From contig NZ_CP018061.1 in the NCBI RefSeq assembly GCF_002813755.1, forward strand, positions 3,152,001 to 3,216,000: 64,000 nucleotides of DNA, written 5' to 3'. Origin of the DNA: Enterococcus mundtii (lineage in GTDB: Bacteria; Bacillota; Bacilli; Lactobacillales; Enterococcaceae). The notes under the pieces are model-generated. The model saw only the letters and a program-made list of their open reading frames with translations, was not told where the DNA came from and ran no database searches. The position numbers and the translations under genes were made by a program. Shown piece by piece: positions 10,815-22,183 of the stretch. Every line of letters starts with the position of its first letter. The stretch's first letter is position 1.

Positions 10815-11123
10815 ATGTTTGTTAAAAAAGGCGATAAAGTTAAAGTGATCACCGGTAAAGACAAAAACAAAGAAGGCGTTGTATTAGCAGCGTTTCCTAA
10901 ACAGGATAAAGTGGTTGTCGAAGGTGTGAACATGATCAAAAAACACCAAAAACCTTCTCAAGCTGCTCCTCAAGGTGGAATTGTTGAGATGGAAGCGCCA
11001 CTTCACGTTTCTAACGTGATGGTCATCGACTCTACTGGTGTAGCTGGCCGAGTTGGCTACAAAGAAGTAGACGGAAAAAAAGTCCGTGTTTCTAAAAAAA
11101 CCGGTGAAGTTTTAGATAAATAA
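10815..11123 (+). CDS. rplX: 50S ribosomal protein L24
   Basis: L24 is an assembly initiator of the 50S subunit, binding the 5' domain of 23S rRNA near the exit tunnel. The 102 residues contain the KOW motif [18 protein letters not shown] (4-21) and the [19 protein letters not shown] segment. SD AAAGGAGGTG lies upstream of the ATG. Confidence 0.96.
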   Translation: MFVKKGDKVKVITGKDKNKEGVVLAAFPKQDKVVVEGVNMIKKHQKPSQAAPQGGIVEMEAPLHVSNVMVIDSTGVAGRVGYKEVDGKKVRVSKKTGEVLDK

Positions 11124-11151
11124 AAAGTTTAAGGAAGGAGGGTCTTACTGA

Positions 11152-11691
11152 ATGAACCGCCTAAAAGAAAAATATCTTAAAGAAGTAACTCCATCATTGA
11201 TGGAAAAATTTGACTATAGCTCTGTTATGCAAACACCTAAAGTTGAAAAGATCGTCATCAACATGGGTGTTGGTGATGCGGTATCAAACGCTAAAAACTT
11301 AGACAAAGCAGTTGAAGAACTAACTTTGATCACTGGACAAAAACCAATGATCACAAAAGCTAAAAAATCAATCGCTGGATTCCGTTTACGTGAAGGAATG
11401 CCAATTGGAGCAAAAGTTACCTTACGCGGAGAAAGAATGTACGAATTTTTAGATAAATTAGTATCAGTTTCTCTACCACGTGTACGTGACTTCCATGGTG
11501 TAAGTAAAAAAGCCTTTGATGGTCGTGGAAACTACACTTTAGGTATTAAAGAACAATTGATCTTCCCAGAAGTAGATTATGATTTAGTAGATAAAGTACG
11601 TGGTATGGACATCGTCATTGTAACGACAGCGAACACAGATGAAGAATCTCGTGAGTTGTTGACACAATTAGGCATGCCATTCCAAAAATAA
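11152..11691 (+). CDS. rplE: 50S ribosomal protein L5
   Basis: L5 binds 5S rRNA and contacts the P-site tRNA T-loop at the central protuberance. The 179 residues show [17 protein letters not shown] at the start and the conserved [25 protein letters not shown] and RDFHGV blocks. SD AAGGAGGG lies upstream. Its rRNA partner L18 is encoded about 1.4 kb downstream, after the long spacer. Confidence 0.97.
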   Translation: MNRLKEKYLKEVTPSLMEKFDYSSVMQTPKVEKIVINMGVGDAVSNAKNLDKAVEELTLITGQKPMITKAKKSIAGFRLREGMPIGAKVTLRGERMYEFLDKLVSVSLPRVRDFHGVSKKAFDGRGNYTLGIKEQLIFPEVDYDLVDKVRGMDIVIVTTANTDEESRELLTQLGMPFQK

Positions 11692-11709
11692 TTAAAGGAG
11701 GCGAACTAC

Positions 11710-11895
11710 GTGGCTAAAAAATCAATGATTGCTAAAAACAAACGTCCTGCAAAACATTCAACACAAGCTTACACTCGTTGCGAACGTTGCGGACGTCCAC
11801 ATTCAGTTTATCGTAAGTTCCATCTTTGCCGTATTTGCTTCCGCGAACTTGCCTATAAAGGTCAAATTCCCGGCGTGAAGAAAGCTAGCTGGTAA
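11710..11895 (+). CDS. rpsN: 30S ribosomal protein S14, zinc-binding type
   Basis: This is the short S14 (61 residues, type Z) of the 30S head. It has a zinc ribbon of four cysteines: Cys24 and Cys27 (CERC) and Cys40 and Cys43 (CRIC). It starts with GTG after SD AAAGGAGGCG. Many Firmicutes also carry a second, zinc-free S14 elsewhere for zinc limitation; that gene is not in this window. Confidence 0.97.
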   Translation: MAKKSMIAKNKRPAKHSTQAYTRCERCGRPHSVYRKFHLCRICFRELAYKGQIPGVKKASW

Positions 11896-11931
11896 AAAAG
11901 TAAATTCGCATAAGAAGGAGGTAAAAGTTCA

Positions 11932-12330
11932 ATGGTCATGACAGATCCAATTGCAGATTTTCTAACTCGTATCCGTAATGCAAACATGGTTAAACATGAG
12001 GCTTTAGAAGTTCCTGCATCAAAAATTAAACGTGACATCGCTGAAATCTTGAAACGTGAAGGTTTCGTCCGTGATGTTGAATATATCGAAGATGACAAGC
12101 AAGGCGTGATCCGTGTTTTCCTAAAATTCGGTAAAAGCGGCGAACGTGTTATTACAAACTTAAAACGTATTTCTAAACCAGGCTTACGTGTTTATGTTAA
12201 AGCTGGCGAAGTGCCAAAAGTTTTAAATGGCTTAGGTATCGCTATTATTTCGACTTCTGAAGGTGTTGTCACTGATAAAGAAGCTCGTGAGAAAAACATC
12301 GGCGGCGAAGTTATCGCTTACGTATGGTAA
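11932..12330 (+). CDS. rpsH: 30S ribosomal protein S8
   Basis: S8 binds the central domain of 16S rRNA and in enteric bacteria is the translational repressor of the spc operon. The 132 residues begin [18 protein letters not shown] and end with the conserved [23 protein letters not shown] 11932 fits SD AAGGAGG better than the ATG two codons further on. Confidence 0.97.
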   Translation: MVMTDPIADFLTRIRNANMVKHEALEVPASKIKRDIAEILKREGFVRDVEYIEDDKQGVIRVFLKFGKSGERVITNLKRISKPGLRVYVKAGEVPKVLNGLGIAIISTSEGVVTDKEAREKNIGGEVIAYVW

Positions 12331-12361
12331 TCAAGTAGAATCTACAAGGAGGTGTCTTTAA

Positions 12362-12898
12362 GTGAGCCGTATTGGAAATAAGATCGTTGTGATCCCTGAA
12401 GGAGTAACTATCACTCAAGATGGAAACAACGTTACAGTTAAAGGACCAAAAGGGGAATTGACTCGTACATTTTCTGCTGATATCAAAATGAATATCGAAG
12501 GAAATGAAGTGACATTCACTCGTCCAAATGACAGTAAAGAAATGAAAACTATCCATGGAACAACTCGTGCTAACTTCAACAACATGGTTGTAGGTGTTAG
12601 TGAAGGTTTCCAAAAAGGATTAGAATTAATCGGGGTTGGGTACCGTGCGCAAATGCAAGGAACAAAACTTGTATTGAACGTTGGTTACTCACATCCAGTA
12701 GAAATCACACCACCAGCTGGCGTGACTGTTGAAGTACCATCTAACACACAAGTAATTGTGAAGGGTGCGAACAAAGAAGAAGTTGGCGAATTAGCTGCGA
12801 ACATCCGTGGTACTCGTCCTCCAGAACCTTATAAAGGTAAAGGTATTCGTTATGTTGGCGAATTCGTACGCCGTAAAGAAGGTAAAACTGGTAAATAA
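12362..12898 (+). CDS. rplF: 50S ribosomal protein L6
   Basis: L6 lies at the base of the L7/L12 stalk near the sarcin-ricin loop and the factor-binding site. The 178 residues start from GTG (SD AAGGAGGTG) as [15 protein letters not shown] and include the signature [13 protein letters not shown] (about 152-164). Unlike every other spc gene junction here, its stop is followed by a 164-bp spacer before rplR. Confidence 0.97.
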   Translation: MSRIGNKIVVIPEGVTITQDGNNVTVKGPKGELTRTFSADIKMNIEGNEVTFTRPNDSKEMKTIHGTTRANFNNMVVGVSEGFQKGLELIGVGYRAQMQGTKLVLNVGYSHPVEITPPAGVTVEVPSNTQVIVKGANKEEVGELAANIRGTRPPEPYKGKGIRYVGEFVRRKEGKTGK

Positions 12899-13062
12899 TC
12901 GTTTCGAAAAATTTCATAGAAGCCAGCAGCAGGAAAAAAGGATTTTGCTGAAGTATGCCTTCATTAAGAGAGAGTTTACTTGTGCCGCAGCTTCTATTTT
13001 TTCAAAACTGATCATTTCTACTGTCTGACAGTAGAAAAAATAAAAATAAAGAGGTGACAATT
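12899..13062 (+). ncRNA. Candidate structured RNA/attenuator between rplF and rplR
   Basis: A 164-bp spacer lies inside an operon whose other spacers are mostly 13-60 bp. An outer stem pairs ATAGAAGC (12916-12923) with GCTTCTAT (12990-12997), and the 3' arm runs directly into a T-tract (12997-13002). Inside are CAGCA/TGCTG and GAAG/CTTC pairings. A second near-perfect hairpin, TTTCTACTGT (13015-13024) with ACAGTAGAAA (13028-13037), sits just before the rplR Shine-Dalgarno. No reading frame explains it. I infer a cis-acting regulator or partial terminator; I cannot match it to a named family. Confidence 0.5.
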
Positions 13063-13419
13063 GTGATTACAAAACCAGATAAGAACAAAACACGTCAAAA
13101 GAGACACCGTCGTGTACGTAACACTATCTCTGGTACTGCTGAGCGCCCACGCTTGAACGTTTTTCGTTCTAACAAAAACATCTACGCGCAACTTATTGAT
13201 GACGTAGCGGGTGTAACGCTAGCAAGTGCCTCTACCTTGGATAAAGAAATTTCAGGTGGAACAAAAACAGAAGCAGCACAAGCTGTCGGTAAATTAGTTG
13301 CTGAACGCGCAACTGAAAAAGGCATTAAAGTCGTAGTCTTTGACCGTGGTGGATACCTTTACCATGGCCGTGTGCAAGCTTTAGCTGAAGCTGCTCGCGA
13401 AAATGGACTAGAATTTTAG
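13063..13419 (+). CDS. rplR: 50S ribosomal protein L18
   Basis: L18 binds 5S rRNA with L5 and attaches it to the 50S subunit. The frame is open from GTG 13054, but GTG 13063 follows SD AAAGAGGTG at proper spacing and gives [17 protein letters not shown] and 118 residues, the family norm. The C terminus [20 protein letters not shown] is diagnostic. It follows the long structured spacer. Confidence 0.95.
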   Translation: MITKPDKNKTRQKRHRRVRNTISGTAERPRLNVFRSNKNIYAQLIDDVAGVTLASASTLDKEISGGTKTEAAQAVGKLVAERATEKGIKVVVFDRGGYLYHGRVQALAEAARENGLEF

Positions 13420-13439
13420 AAGAAGGAGGAATACCATTC

Positions 13440-13940
13440 ATGGTTTATATCGATCCAAAACATTTGGAATTAGAAGACCGCGTTGTTGCAATTAACCGTG
13501 TAACAAAAGTTGTTAAAGGTGGACGTCGTCTACGTTTTGCTGCTTTAGTTGTTGTCGGTGACAAAAACGGACACGTAGGATTTGGTACTGGTAAAGCACA
13601 AGAAGTACCTGAAGCGATCCGTAAAGCAATTGAAGATGCGAAGAAAAACTTAGTTGAAGTACCTATGGTTGGTTCAACAATCCCACACGAAGTAATCGGT
13701 GCTTTTAGTGGTGGTAGAATCCTAATGAAACCTGCTGTTGAAGGTTCTGGGGTTGCTGCTGGTGGACCAGTTCGTGCCGTATTAGAATTAGCAGGGGTAG
13801 CAGATATCACTTCTAAATCTTTAGGCTCAAACACACCAATCAACGTTGTTCGCGCAACTGTTGAAGGTTTGAAACAATTAAAACGTGCTGAAGAAGTTGC
13901 AGCTCTACGCGGCAAATCAGTAGAAGAATTAATCGGATAA
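13440..13940 (+). CDS. rpsE: 30S ribosomal protein S5
   Basis: S5 lies on the back of the 30S subunit and contributes to accuracy and mRNA unwinding. The 166 residues contain the dsRBD-like N-terminal domain with [20 protein letters not shown] (about 22-41), the spectinomycin-resistance region of the family (no unusual change recognised), and [29 protein letters not shown] lies upstream of the ATG. Confidence 0.97.
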   Translation: MVYIDPKHLELEDRVVAINRVTKVVKGGRRLRFAALVVVGDKNGHVGFGTGKAQEVPEAIRKAIEDAKKNLVEVPMVGSTIPHEVIGAFSGGRILMKPAVEGSGVAAGGPVRAVLELAGVADITSKSLGSNTPINVVRATVEGLKQLKRAEEVAALRGKSVEELIG

Positions 13941-13954
13941 GGAGGACAAACATA

Positions 13955-14134
13955 ATGGCTGAATTAAAAGTAACTTTAAAACGCAGTATTATCGGACGTC
14001 CTCAAAACCAACGCGATACTGTTAAAGCGTTAGGTCTTACAAAGATTAACAGTTCTGTGGTTAAGCCTGCTAATGAAGCAATCAAAGGCATGATCAACAC
14101 TGTTTCTCACTTAGTGGACGTTGAAGAAGTTTAA
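13955..14134 (+). CDS. rpmD: 50S ribosomal protein L30
   Basis: L30 is a small 50S protein contacting domain II of 23S rRNA. The gene is 60 codons including the stop (59 residues), beginning [20 protein letters not shown] with the diagnostic S-x-IGRPxxQR motif and ending [17 protein letters not shown] lies 9 nt before the ATG. It sits 14 bp after rpsE and 48 bp before rplO. Confidence 0.95.
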   Translation: MAELKVTLKRSIIGRPQNQRDTVKALGLTKINSSVVKPANEAIKGMINTVSHLVDVEEV

Positions 14135-14182
14135 TTAAACAAATGAAATAAGAACTAGGACAATTAAGGAGGTGCCAAACCT

Positions 14183-14622
14183 ATGAAACTTCATGAATTA
14201 AAACCCGCTGAAGGTTCACGCCAAGTACGTAACCGTGTTGGTCGTGGTACTTCTTCAGGTAACGGAAAAACTGCCGGACGTGGTCAAAAAGGACAAAAAG
14301 CTCGTTCAGGCGGTGGTGTACGTCTAGGATTCGAAGGGGGACAAACACCATTGTTCCGTCGTTTACCAAAACGTGGATTTACAAATGTTAACCGTAAGGA
14401 CTACGCAGTCGTTAATTTAGATGTCTTGAATCGCTTTGAAGACGGAGCTGAAGTAACTCCTGTTGCTTTAGTAGAAGCTGGAATCGTGAAAAACGAAAAA
14501 GCTGGAATCAAAGTTTTAGCTAACGGAGAATTGAACAAAAAGTTAACTGTGAAAGCAGCTAAATTCTCAAAAGCAGCACAAGAAGCAATCGAAGCGGCTG
14601 GTGGCTCTGTTGAGGTGATCTA

Positions 14623-14623
<1 letters not shown>
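14183..14623 (+). CDS. rplO: 50S ribosomal protein L15
   Basis: L15 is a late-assembly 50S protein with a long basic N-terminal extension penetrating 23S rRNA. The 146 residues start [20 protein letters not shown], followed by a Gly/Arg/Lys-rich stretch ([20 protein letters not shown], about 20-39) and [28 protein letters not shown] lies upstream. Its stop overlaps the secY ATG by one base. Confidence 0.97.
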
Positions 14624-16625
<2,002 letters not shown>

Positions 16626-16664
16626 CACGATTGCCCGTAGCCGACTTGCATTAAGCAGTTACTC

Positions 16665-16693
16665 TTGTCAAGTTCAATAAATTATGATAGAAT
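16665..16693 (+). promoter_or_regulatory. Promoter of infA-rpmJ-rpsM-rpsK-rpoA-rplQ
   Basis: The -35 TTGTCA (16665-16670) and -10 TAGAAT (16688-16693) are separated by 17 bp. The leader then carries two hairpins: CTAGAG (16709-16714) with CTCTAG (16719-16724), and a 9-bp stem over 16748-16769 with a TGCA loop. The leader ends at the infA SD (AAGGAGG, 16801-16807). This would let the alpha-operon part be transcribed independently. Confidence 0.7.
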
Positions 16694-16815
16694 ATGTCAG
16701 TCCGACTTCTAGAGAATCCTCTAGATGATCCATTTTGAGAATTTTGAGGTGGGAACTGCAGTTTCCGCCATTTTATCGTGTGAAAATGCGAAACAAGTAC
16801 AAGGAGGTACTGTGC

Positions 16816-17034
16816 GTGGCAAAAGAAGATATGATTGAAGTCGAAGGTACAGTCGTCGAAACTTTGCCGAATGCAATGTTTAAAGTTGAACTAGAAAACG
16901 GACACCAAGTTCTTGCTACTGTTTCAGGTAAAATTCGTATGCACTACATTCGTATTCTACCTGGTGACAAAGTGACGGTTGAATTGTCTCCATATGATTT
17001 AAACCGTGGCCGTATTACTTATCGCTTTAAATAA
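16816..17034 (+). CDS. infA: Translation initiation factor IF-1
   Basis: IF-1 is an OB-fold protein that occupies the ribosomal A site during initiation. The frame is open from 16735, but GTG 16816 follows SD AAGGAGG and gives [11 protein letters not shown] and exactly 72 residues, the universal bacterial length. The motif [16 protein letters not shown] is diagnostic. It has its own promoter 120 bp upstream. Confidence 0.97.
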   Translation: MAKEDMIEVEGTVVETLPNAMFKVELENGHQVLATVSGKIRMHYIRILPGDKVTVELSPYDLNRGRITYRFK

Positions 17035-17066
17035 TTGTACTCCGTAAAACTACAGGAGGTATTATC

Positions 17067-17183
17067 ATGAAAGTAAGACCATCAGTAAAACCAATGTGTG
17101 AACATTGTAAAGTAATTCGTCGTAAAGGACGCGTTATGGTGATTTGCCCAGCAAATCCAAAACATAAACAACGTCAAGGATAA
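17067..17183 (+). CDS. rpmJ: 50S ribosomal protein L36
   Basis: L36 is the smallest 50S protein, bound at the base of the L7/L12 stalk. The gene is 39 codons with stop (38 residues) and starts [10 protein letters not shown]. It is the zinc-binding form, with Cys11, Cys14, Cys27 and His33. SD ACAGGAGG lies before the ATG. It lies 32 bp after infA and 17 bp before rpsM. Confidence 0.96.
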   Translation: MKVRPSVKPMCEHCKVIRRKGRVMVICPANPKHKQRQG

Positions 17184-17200
17184 ATGGAGGTGCACTAAAT

Positions 17201-17566
17201 ATGGCTCGTATTGCAGGAGTAGATATTCCTCGTGATAAACGTGTAGTAGTTTCACTTACTTATATCTATGGTATTGGTAACACTACTGCGAAACAAATCT
17301 TAGCTAATGCTGGCGTATCTGAAGATGTTCGCGTTCGTGAATTAACGAATGAACAAACAGATGCTATCCGTGCAGAAGTAGATAAATTAAAAGTTGAAGG
17401 GGATCTTCGTCGTGAAGTGAACTTAAACATCAAACGCTTGATGGAAATCGGTTCTTACCGTGGAATCCGTCACCGTCGTGGATTGCCTGTTCGTGGACAA
17501 AACACGAAAAACAATGCACGTACTCGTAAAGGCCCAGCTCGCGCTATCGCTGGCAAGAAAAAATAA
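17201..17566 (+). CDS. rpsM: 30S ribosomal protein S13
   Basis: S13 is in the 30S head and contacts the P-site tRNA and the 50S (bridges B1a/B1b). The 121 residues begin [19 protein letters not shown] and contain [17 protein letters not shown] (about 87-103). The basic tail [15 protein letters not shown] reaches the P site. SD TGGAGGTG lies upstream of the ATG. Confidence 0.97.
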   Translation: MARIAGVDIPRDKRVVVSLTYIYGIGNTTAKQILANAGVSEDVRVRELTNEQTDAIRAEVDKLKVEGDLRREVNLNIKRLMEIGSYRGIRHRRGLPVRGQNTKNNARTRKGPARAIAGKKK

Positions 17567-17593
17567 TTCTTAAGTGAAGGAGGTTAAATCTTC

Positions 17594-17983
17594 ATGGTAG
17601 CAAAAAAAGTGAATCGTAAACGCCGTGTGAAAAAGAATATAGAAGCTGGGATTGCACATATCCACTCTACATTCAACAACACAATCATCATGATCACTGA
17701 TACTCACGGAAATGCTTTAGCGTGGTCATCAGCTGGTTCATTAGGTTTCAAAGGAAGCAAAAAATCAACTCCTTTTGCCGCTCAAATGGCAGCAGAAACA
17801 GCTACAAAAGCAGCAATGGAACACGGATTAAAAACTGTTGAAGTAACAGTTAAGGGACCTGGTTCTGGACGTGAAGCAGCAATTCGTTCATTACAAGCAA
17901 CAGGTTTAGAAGTGACTGCAATTCGTGACGTGACTCCAGTTCCTCATAATGGTGCCCGCCCTCCAAAACGCCGTCGTGTTTAA
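17594..17983 (+). CDS. rpsK: 30S ribosomal protein S11
   Basis: S11 lies on the 30S platform at the mRNA exit, near the Shine-Dalgarno helix. The 129 residues include [16 protein letters not shown] and the highly conserved C-terminal part [17 protein letters not shown] and [27 protein letters not shown] lies upstream of ATG. It is 79 bp before rpoA. Confidence 0.97.
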   Translation: MVAKKVNRKRRVKKNIEAGIAHIHSTFNNTIIMITDTHGNALAWSSAGSLGFKGSKKSTPFAAQMAAETATKAAMEHGLKTVEVTVKGPGSGREAAIRSLQATGLEVTAIRDVTPVPHNGARPPKRRRV

Positions 17984-18062
17984 TGAGTGCCTCTCATTTT
18001 GAGTTCTATTAGTAACGTCATTGAACAAGACACTTTTCGTTTTGAAAGGGGTAAAGATAAGA

Positions 18063-19001
18063 ATGATTGAGTTCGAAAAACCAAGAATCGCAAAAATTGA
18101 TGAAGAAAAAGATTATGGCAAGTTCATCGTTGAACCTCTTGAAAGAGGGTATGGGACTACTTTAGGGAATTCCCTACGTCGTATTTTATTATCTTCTTTG
18201 CCAGGTGCTGCCATCACTAATATTCAAATCGATGGTGTACTGCATGAATTCTCTACCATCAAAGGTGTTAGAGAAGACGTCACTCAAATCATCTTGAACA
18301 TTAAAGGTTTAGCACTGAAAATGTATGGTCAAGAAGAAAAAACCCTTGAGATCGATATTACCGGACCTGCTACAGTAACTGCTGGCGATATTATCGTTGA
18401 TAGTGAGGTAGAAATTCTTAACAAAGATATGTACATCTGCAGTGTATCTGAAGGTGCTACGTTCCATGCTCGCCTAACGGTGAAACCAGGACGTGGTTAT
18501 GTTCAAGCAGATGAAAACAAAAAAGAAGATATGCCAATTGGTGTTCTTCCAGTCGATTCAATCTACACGCCTGTACGTCGTGTCAACTACCAAGTAGAAA
18601 ACACACGTGTTGGACATCGTGAAGATTTTGATAAATTGACAATGGAGATCTGGACAGATGGTTCAATCGAACCATTGGAAGCAATGAGTTTATCTGCAAA
18701 AATCATGACTGAACATTTAGACATCTTTGTCAACCTAACTGATGAAGCGAAAAACGCTGAAATCATGGTCGAAAAAGAAGAAACACAAAAAGAAAAAATG
18801 TTAGAAATGACGATTGAAGAATTAGACTTATCTGTTCGCTCTTATAATTGCTTAAAACGTGCAGGAATCAATACTGTACAAGAACTTACGAATAAATCTG
18901 AGCCAGAAATGATCAAAGTCCGTAACTTAGGACGTAAATCATTGGAAGAAGTTAAAGCAAAATTGCATGACTTAGGTTTAGGTTTACGTAAAGAAGATTA
19001 A
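18063..19001 (+). CDS. rpoA: DNA-directed RNA polymerase alpha subunit
   Basis: The alpha subunit dimerises to scaffold RNA polymerase assembly, and its C-terminal domain contacts promoter UP elements and activators. The frame is open from 18021, but ATG 18063 after SD GAAAGGGG gives [14 protein letters not shown] and 312 residues, the enterococcal length. The N-terminal domain contains [20 protein letters not shown], and the C-terminal domain (about 245-312) contains [18 protein letters not shown] and [14 protein letters not shown]. Confidence 0.97.
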   Translation: MIEFEKPRIAKIDEEKDYGKFIVEPLERGYGTTLGNSLRRILLSSLPGAAITNIQIDGVLHEFSTIKGVREDVTQIILNIKGLALKMYGQEEKTLEIDITGPATVTAGDIIVDSEVEILNKDMYICSVSEGATFHARLTVKPGRGYVQADENKKEDMPIGVLPVDSIYTPVRRVNYQVENTRVGHREDFDKLTMEIWTDGSIEPLEAMSLSAKIMTEHLDIFVNLTDEAKNAEIMVEKEETQKEKMLEMTIEELDLSVRSYNCLKRAGINTVQELTNKSEPEMIKVRNLGRKSLEEVKAKLHDLGLGLRKED

Positions 19002-19027
19002 ACCTTTTACGAAGGAGGGAAACCAAC

Positions 19028-19408
19028 GTGAGTTATCGTAAACTAGGACGCACATCTAGCCAACGTAAAGCGATGTTGCGTGATTTAACAACTGACTTAT
19101 TAATTAATGAACGTATTGTGACTACAGAAGCTCGTGCGAAAGAAGTTCGCTCAACTGCTGAAAAAATGATCACTTTAGGCAAACGCGGAGACTTACATGC
19201 ACGTCGTCAAGCTGCGGCTTTCGTACGTAATGAAGTTGCTAGCGTGCGTGAAGAAAATGAGGAAATCGTTATCGAATCAGCTTTACAAAAGTTATTCAAC
19301 GATATTGCACCTCGTTATGCTGAACGTCAAGGTGGCTACACTCGTATCTTGAAGACAGAACCAAGACGCGGAGACGGAGCACCAATGGTTGTCTTAGAAC
19401 TTGTCTAA
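19028..19408 (+). CDS. rplQ: 50S ribosomal protein L17
   Basis: L17 lies at the bottom of the 50S subunit near the exit tunnel and is the last gene of the alpha operon. The 126 residues start from GTG (SD GAAGGAGGG) as [20 protein letters not shown] and end with [20 protein letters not shown], both diagnostic. A folded 3' region follows directly. Confidence 0.97.
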   Translation: MSYRKLGRTSSQRKAMLRDLTTDLLINERIVTTEARAKEVRSTAEKMITLGKRGDLHARRQAAAFVRNEVASVREENEEIVIESALQKLFNDIAPRYAERQGGYTRILKTEPRRGDGAPMVVLELV

Positions 19409-19419
19409 AATCACACTAA

Positions 19420-19548
19420 TAACATCACTTTATGGATGATTCTTTTAGAGTGTTATGATGTTGGAAGTTACTTATTCCGAGTCTAGCTCAGCGCTGCTCC
19501 CCAAGCGATTCGTTTGGGGAGTATGCACTCATCATAAAGTGTTTTTTT
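19420..19548 (+). ncRNA. L17 downstream element-like RNA with terminator
   Basis: Immediately after rplQ, CACTTTAT-GATG (around 19426-19438) pairs with CATC-ATAAAGTG (19530-19541), followed by TTTTTTT (19542-19548). The long outer helix encloses at least one strong inner hairpin, CTCCCCAA/TTGGGGAG (about 19497-19521). Position and a large helix closing on a U-tract match the L17DE motif described downstream of rplQ in lactic acid bacteria and Listeria. I assign it by location and shape only. It also serves as the operon terminator. Confidence 0.65.
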
Positions 19549-19676
19549 GTACCTTCAATTAACTGTCAAGACAGCCTTGAAGGTATAAAAAAACATTTTA
19601 AAAATCAGAAATGATTGAAAACTAAGCAGTTTTTTGATAGGGTTAATAGGAACTTTAGGATGAAGAGGGAGTACTT

Positions 19677-20516
19677 ATGGAGCCGATTATTGAATTAGGA
19701 AAGATTAATTACAAATACCAACCAGAAGATTTACGACCAGCATTGAAAGATGTTTCTTTCACGATCAATAAAGGAGAATGGATCGCGATTATCGGGCACA
19801 ATGGTTCTGGTAAATCAACGCTTGCAAAAACGATCAATGGCTTACTCCTTCCTGAGTCTGGGACGGTCAAAGTTGGTAATCAACTACTAAATGAAGAGAA
19901 TATATGGACGATCCGCCAAAAAGTCGGCATGGTCTTTCAAAATCCGGACAATCAATTTGTTGGATCAACAGTAGAGGATGATGTGGCCTTTGGTTTAGAG
20001 AATCAAGGCATTTCTCGAGAAGAAATGATCGTTCGAGTGAAAGATGCTCTTGAAAAAGTGCGAATGTCTGATTTTACGACAAGAGAACCAGTTCGTCTTT
20101 CCGGTGGACAGAAACAACGTGTGGCGATTGCCGGTGTTGTAGCCCTCCGACCAGAAATCATCATCTTGGATGAAGCAACAAGTATGTTAGATCCTGAAGG
20201 TCGTGAAGAAGTCATCACAACGATCAAAGAAATCAAAGAGGAAAGTCAATTAACCGTTATTTCAATCACGCATGATATTGATGAAGCAGCCAATGCAAAT
20301 CGTATTTTTGTGATGAAAGAAGGCGAACTAGTGAATGAAGGGACACCGAAAGAGATTTTCTCTGCCGGACCTGAACTAATCAATCTAGGGTTAGATTTGC
20401 CTTTTCCTGAAAAACTAAAAAGTGCCTTGAAAGAACGTGGCATTGAAGTGCCTAAAGAATACATGACAGAAGAAAGGATGGTGGATTGGTTATGGACATC
20501 CGTTTTGAAAAAGTAA
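19677..20516 (+). CDS. ecfA1: ECF transporter ATPase EcfA1 (CbiO1)
   Basis: This is one of two ATPases that energise group II ECF vitamin/micronutrient importers. In its 279 residues Walker A is GHNGSGKST (40-48), with a Q-loop in [20 protein letters not shown], the signature [13 protein letters not shown], and Walker [22 protein letters not shown] lies upstream of the ATG. The coding end overlaps ecfA2 by 25 bases. The module is shared by several substrate-specific S components, none of which is in this window. Confidence 0.95.
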   Translation: MEPIIELGKINYKYQPEDLRPALKDVSFTINKGEWIAIIGHNGSGKSTLAKTINGLLLPESGTVKVGNQLLNEENIWTIRQKVGMVFQNPDNQFVGSTVEDDVAFGLENQGISREEMIVRVKDALEKVRMSDFTTREPVRLSGGQKQRVAIAGVVALRPEIIILDEATSMLDPEGREEVITTIKEIKEESQLTVISITHDIDEAANANRIFVMKEGELVNEGTPKEIFSAGPELINLGLDLPFPEKLKSALKERGIEVPKEYMTEERMVDWLWTSVLKK

Positions 20517-21361
20517 ACTTTACGTACCAACCGAATACACCATTCGAGCAACGAGCTTTATTTGATATTGACTTGTTGATCAAAGAAAACAGCTACACTG
20601 CATTAGTTGGTCATACTGGAAGCGGGAAATCCACCTTGCTTCAGCATTTGAATGCGTTGATCAAACCGACGGAAGGAACCGTCCAAATCGGCGATCGTCA
20701 GATCAAACCAGATACAGATAATAAAAATTTGAAACCGATTCGAAAAAAAGTCGGTATTGTTTTTCAATTTCCAGAGGCACAGTTGTTTGAAGAAACGGTC
20801 GCAAGAGATATTGCGTTTGGCCCAAAAAACTTTGGTGTAAGTGAGGAAGAGGCGACTCTACTAGCAAAGGAGACCTTAGAACAAGTCGGATTAGATGAGA
20901 CGTATTTAGAACGCTCACCTTTCGAGCTGTCAGGAGGTCAAATGCGACGTGTAGCGATCGCCGGTGTTCTAGCTATGAAACCCGAAGTTCTCGTCTTAGA
21001 TGAGCCGACAGCTGGGTTAGATCCACAAGGAAGAAAAGAAATGATGGATATGTTCTGGCGTTTGCATAAAGAACAGCAAATCACGATTGTATTAGTCACC
21101 CATTTGATGGATGATGTGGCAAACTATGCGGATTTTGTTTACGTCCTAGAAAAAGGCCGTATCGTCAAATGCGGAGAACCAAAAGAAGTCTTCCAACACC
21201 TTGAATGGTTAAAAGAACGGCAGTTAGGCGTACCAACAGCCACTGAGTTTGCAGAGGAACTACGAGTAAAAGGCATCCAGTTTGATGAATTGCCGATCAC
21301 CGCAGACGCATTAGCGGACCAATTGGTCAAATTGGTGGGAGGTACAGCTCATGATGAATAA
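20492..21361 (+). CDS. ecfA2: ECF transporter ATPase EcfA2 (CbiO2)
   Basis: The second ATPase of the ECF module forms a heterodimer with EcfA1. I chose ATG 20492 ([20 protein letters not shown], 289 residues) over an in-frame TTG two codons earlier; SD AAAGGATGG lies inside the end of ecfA1. Walker A is GHTGSGKST, the Q-loop [13 protein letters not shown], the signature [13 protein letters not shown], and Walker [12 protein letters not shown]. It overlaps both neighbours, implying tight coupling. Confidence 0.95.
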   Translation: MDIRFEKVNFTYQPNTPFEQRALFDIDLLIKENSYTALVGHTGSGKSTLLQHLNALIKPTEGTVQIGDRQIKPDTDNKNLKPIRKKVGIVFQFPEAQLFEETVARDIAFGPKNFGVSEEEATLLAKETLEQVGLDETYLERSPFELSGGQMRRVAIAGVLAMKPEVLVLDEPTAGLDPQGRKEMMDMFWRLHKEQQITIVLVTHLMDDVANYADFVYVLEKGRIVKCGEPKEVFQHLEWLKERQLGVPTATEFAEELRVKGIQFDELPITADALADQLVKLVGGTAHDE

Positions 21362-22148
21362 ATTGATTTTTGGTCGTTATATGCCTGGAGACTCCTTTAT
21401 CCATCGGTTAGATCCACGTGCAAAGCTATTGGCAAGTTTCTATTTTATTGGCATTATCTTCTTAGCCAATAACTGGCAGACATATGCCTTATTAGCGGCG
21501 TTTACTTTATTTGCTGTTTTCTTGTCAAAAGTAGATATCAAATTTTTTATTCGAGGCATCCGTCCGTTGATCTGGTTGATCTTATTCACTGTAGGCTTAC
21601 AAGTACTGTTTACAAGTGGTGGAGAAACGTATTGGAGTTGGGGGATTTTCAATATCACTCAATTTGGTGTCATGAACGGACTATTTATTTTTTGTCGGTT
21701 TGTTTTGATTATCTTTATGTCCACCTTATTGACATTGACAACGCCGCCTTTAGAATTATCCGATGCGATCGAATATTTGTTACGACCATTGAAAGTTGTT
21801 CGCTTTCCAGTGCATGAAGTATCGTTGATGCTTTCGATCGCTTTACGTTTTGTGCCGACATTGATGGACGAAACCGAAAAAATCATGAATGCACAGCGCG
21901 CACGTGGTGTTGACTTTGGTGAAGGAAGTCTAGTACAAAAAATGAAAGCGGTGATTCCTTTACTGATTCCGCTATTTGTCAGCAGTTTCAATCGTGCGGA
22001 AGATCTAGCTACAGCCATGGAAGCAAGAGGCTACCAAGGTGGGGAAGGCCGGACAAAATACCGTATCCTTCACTGGCACTTACAAGACACTGTTGTTATG
22101 GTTGCTTTTGGGCTGATGACCATCGTACTAGTGTTTATCCGTAGCTAA
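21351..22148 (+). CDS. ecfT: ECF transporter transmembrane subunit EcfT
   Basis: EcfT is the membrane coupling subunit linking the two ATPases to interchangeable S components. The 265 residues (264 if the second of two adjacent ATGs is used) have several hydrophobic segments. The cytoplasmic coupling helices each carry the characteristic Ala-Arg-Gly motif: [12 protein letters not shown] and [20 protein letters not shown] lies inside the end of ecfA2, with an 11-base overlap. The ecfA1-A2-T-truA order is the standard Firmicute arrangement. Confidence 0.95.
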   Translation: MMNKLIFGRYMPGDSFIHRLDPRAKLLASFYFIGIIFLANNWQTYALLAAFTLFAVFLSKVDIKFFIRGIRPLIWLILFTVGLQVLFTSGGETYWSWGIFNITQFGVMNGLFIFCRFVLIIFMSTLLTLTTPPLELSDAIEYLLRPLKVVRFPVHEVSLMLSIALRFVPTLMDETEKIMNAQRARGVDFGEGSLVQKMKAVIPLLIPLFVSSFNRAEDLATAMEARGYQGGEGRTKYRILHWHLQDTVVMVAFGLMTIVLVFIRS

Positions 22149-22183
22149 ACTTATCAAAGATGAATGAGAACAGGGGAAGATGA

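Noticed and set aside
12807..13028. 73-codon frame overlapping rplF and the spacer
   Set aside because: Two thirds is a shadow of rplF; the rest crosses the structured spacer; no ribosome site or family resemblance.
13445..13915. 156-codon minus-strand frame opposite rpsE
   Set aside because: It is the exact antisense of a universally conserved ribosomal protein gene, has no ribosome site, and its Arg/Thr/Pro-rich composition is what reverse translation of this region yields.
19550..19585. Perfect hairpin TACCTTCAA/TTGAAGGTA considered as a second terminator
   Set aside because: No U-tract follows on either strand at the proper place; listed only as an unexplained hairpin beside the L17-type element.
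20486..20491. TTG two codons upstream of the ecfA2 ATG as the start
   Set aside because: The ATG at 20492 has equal or better Shine-Dalgarno spacing and matches the EcfA2 N terminus.
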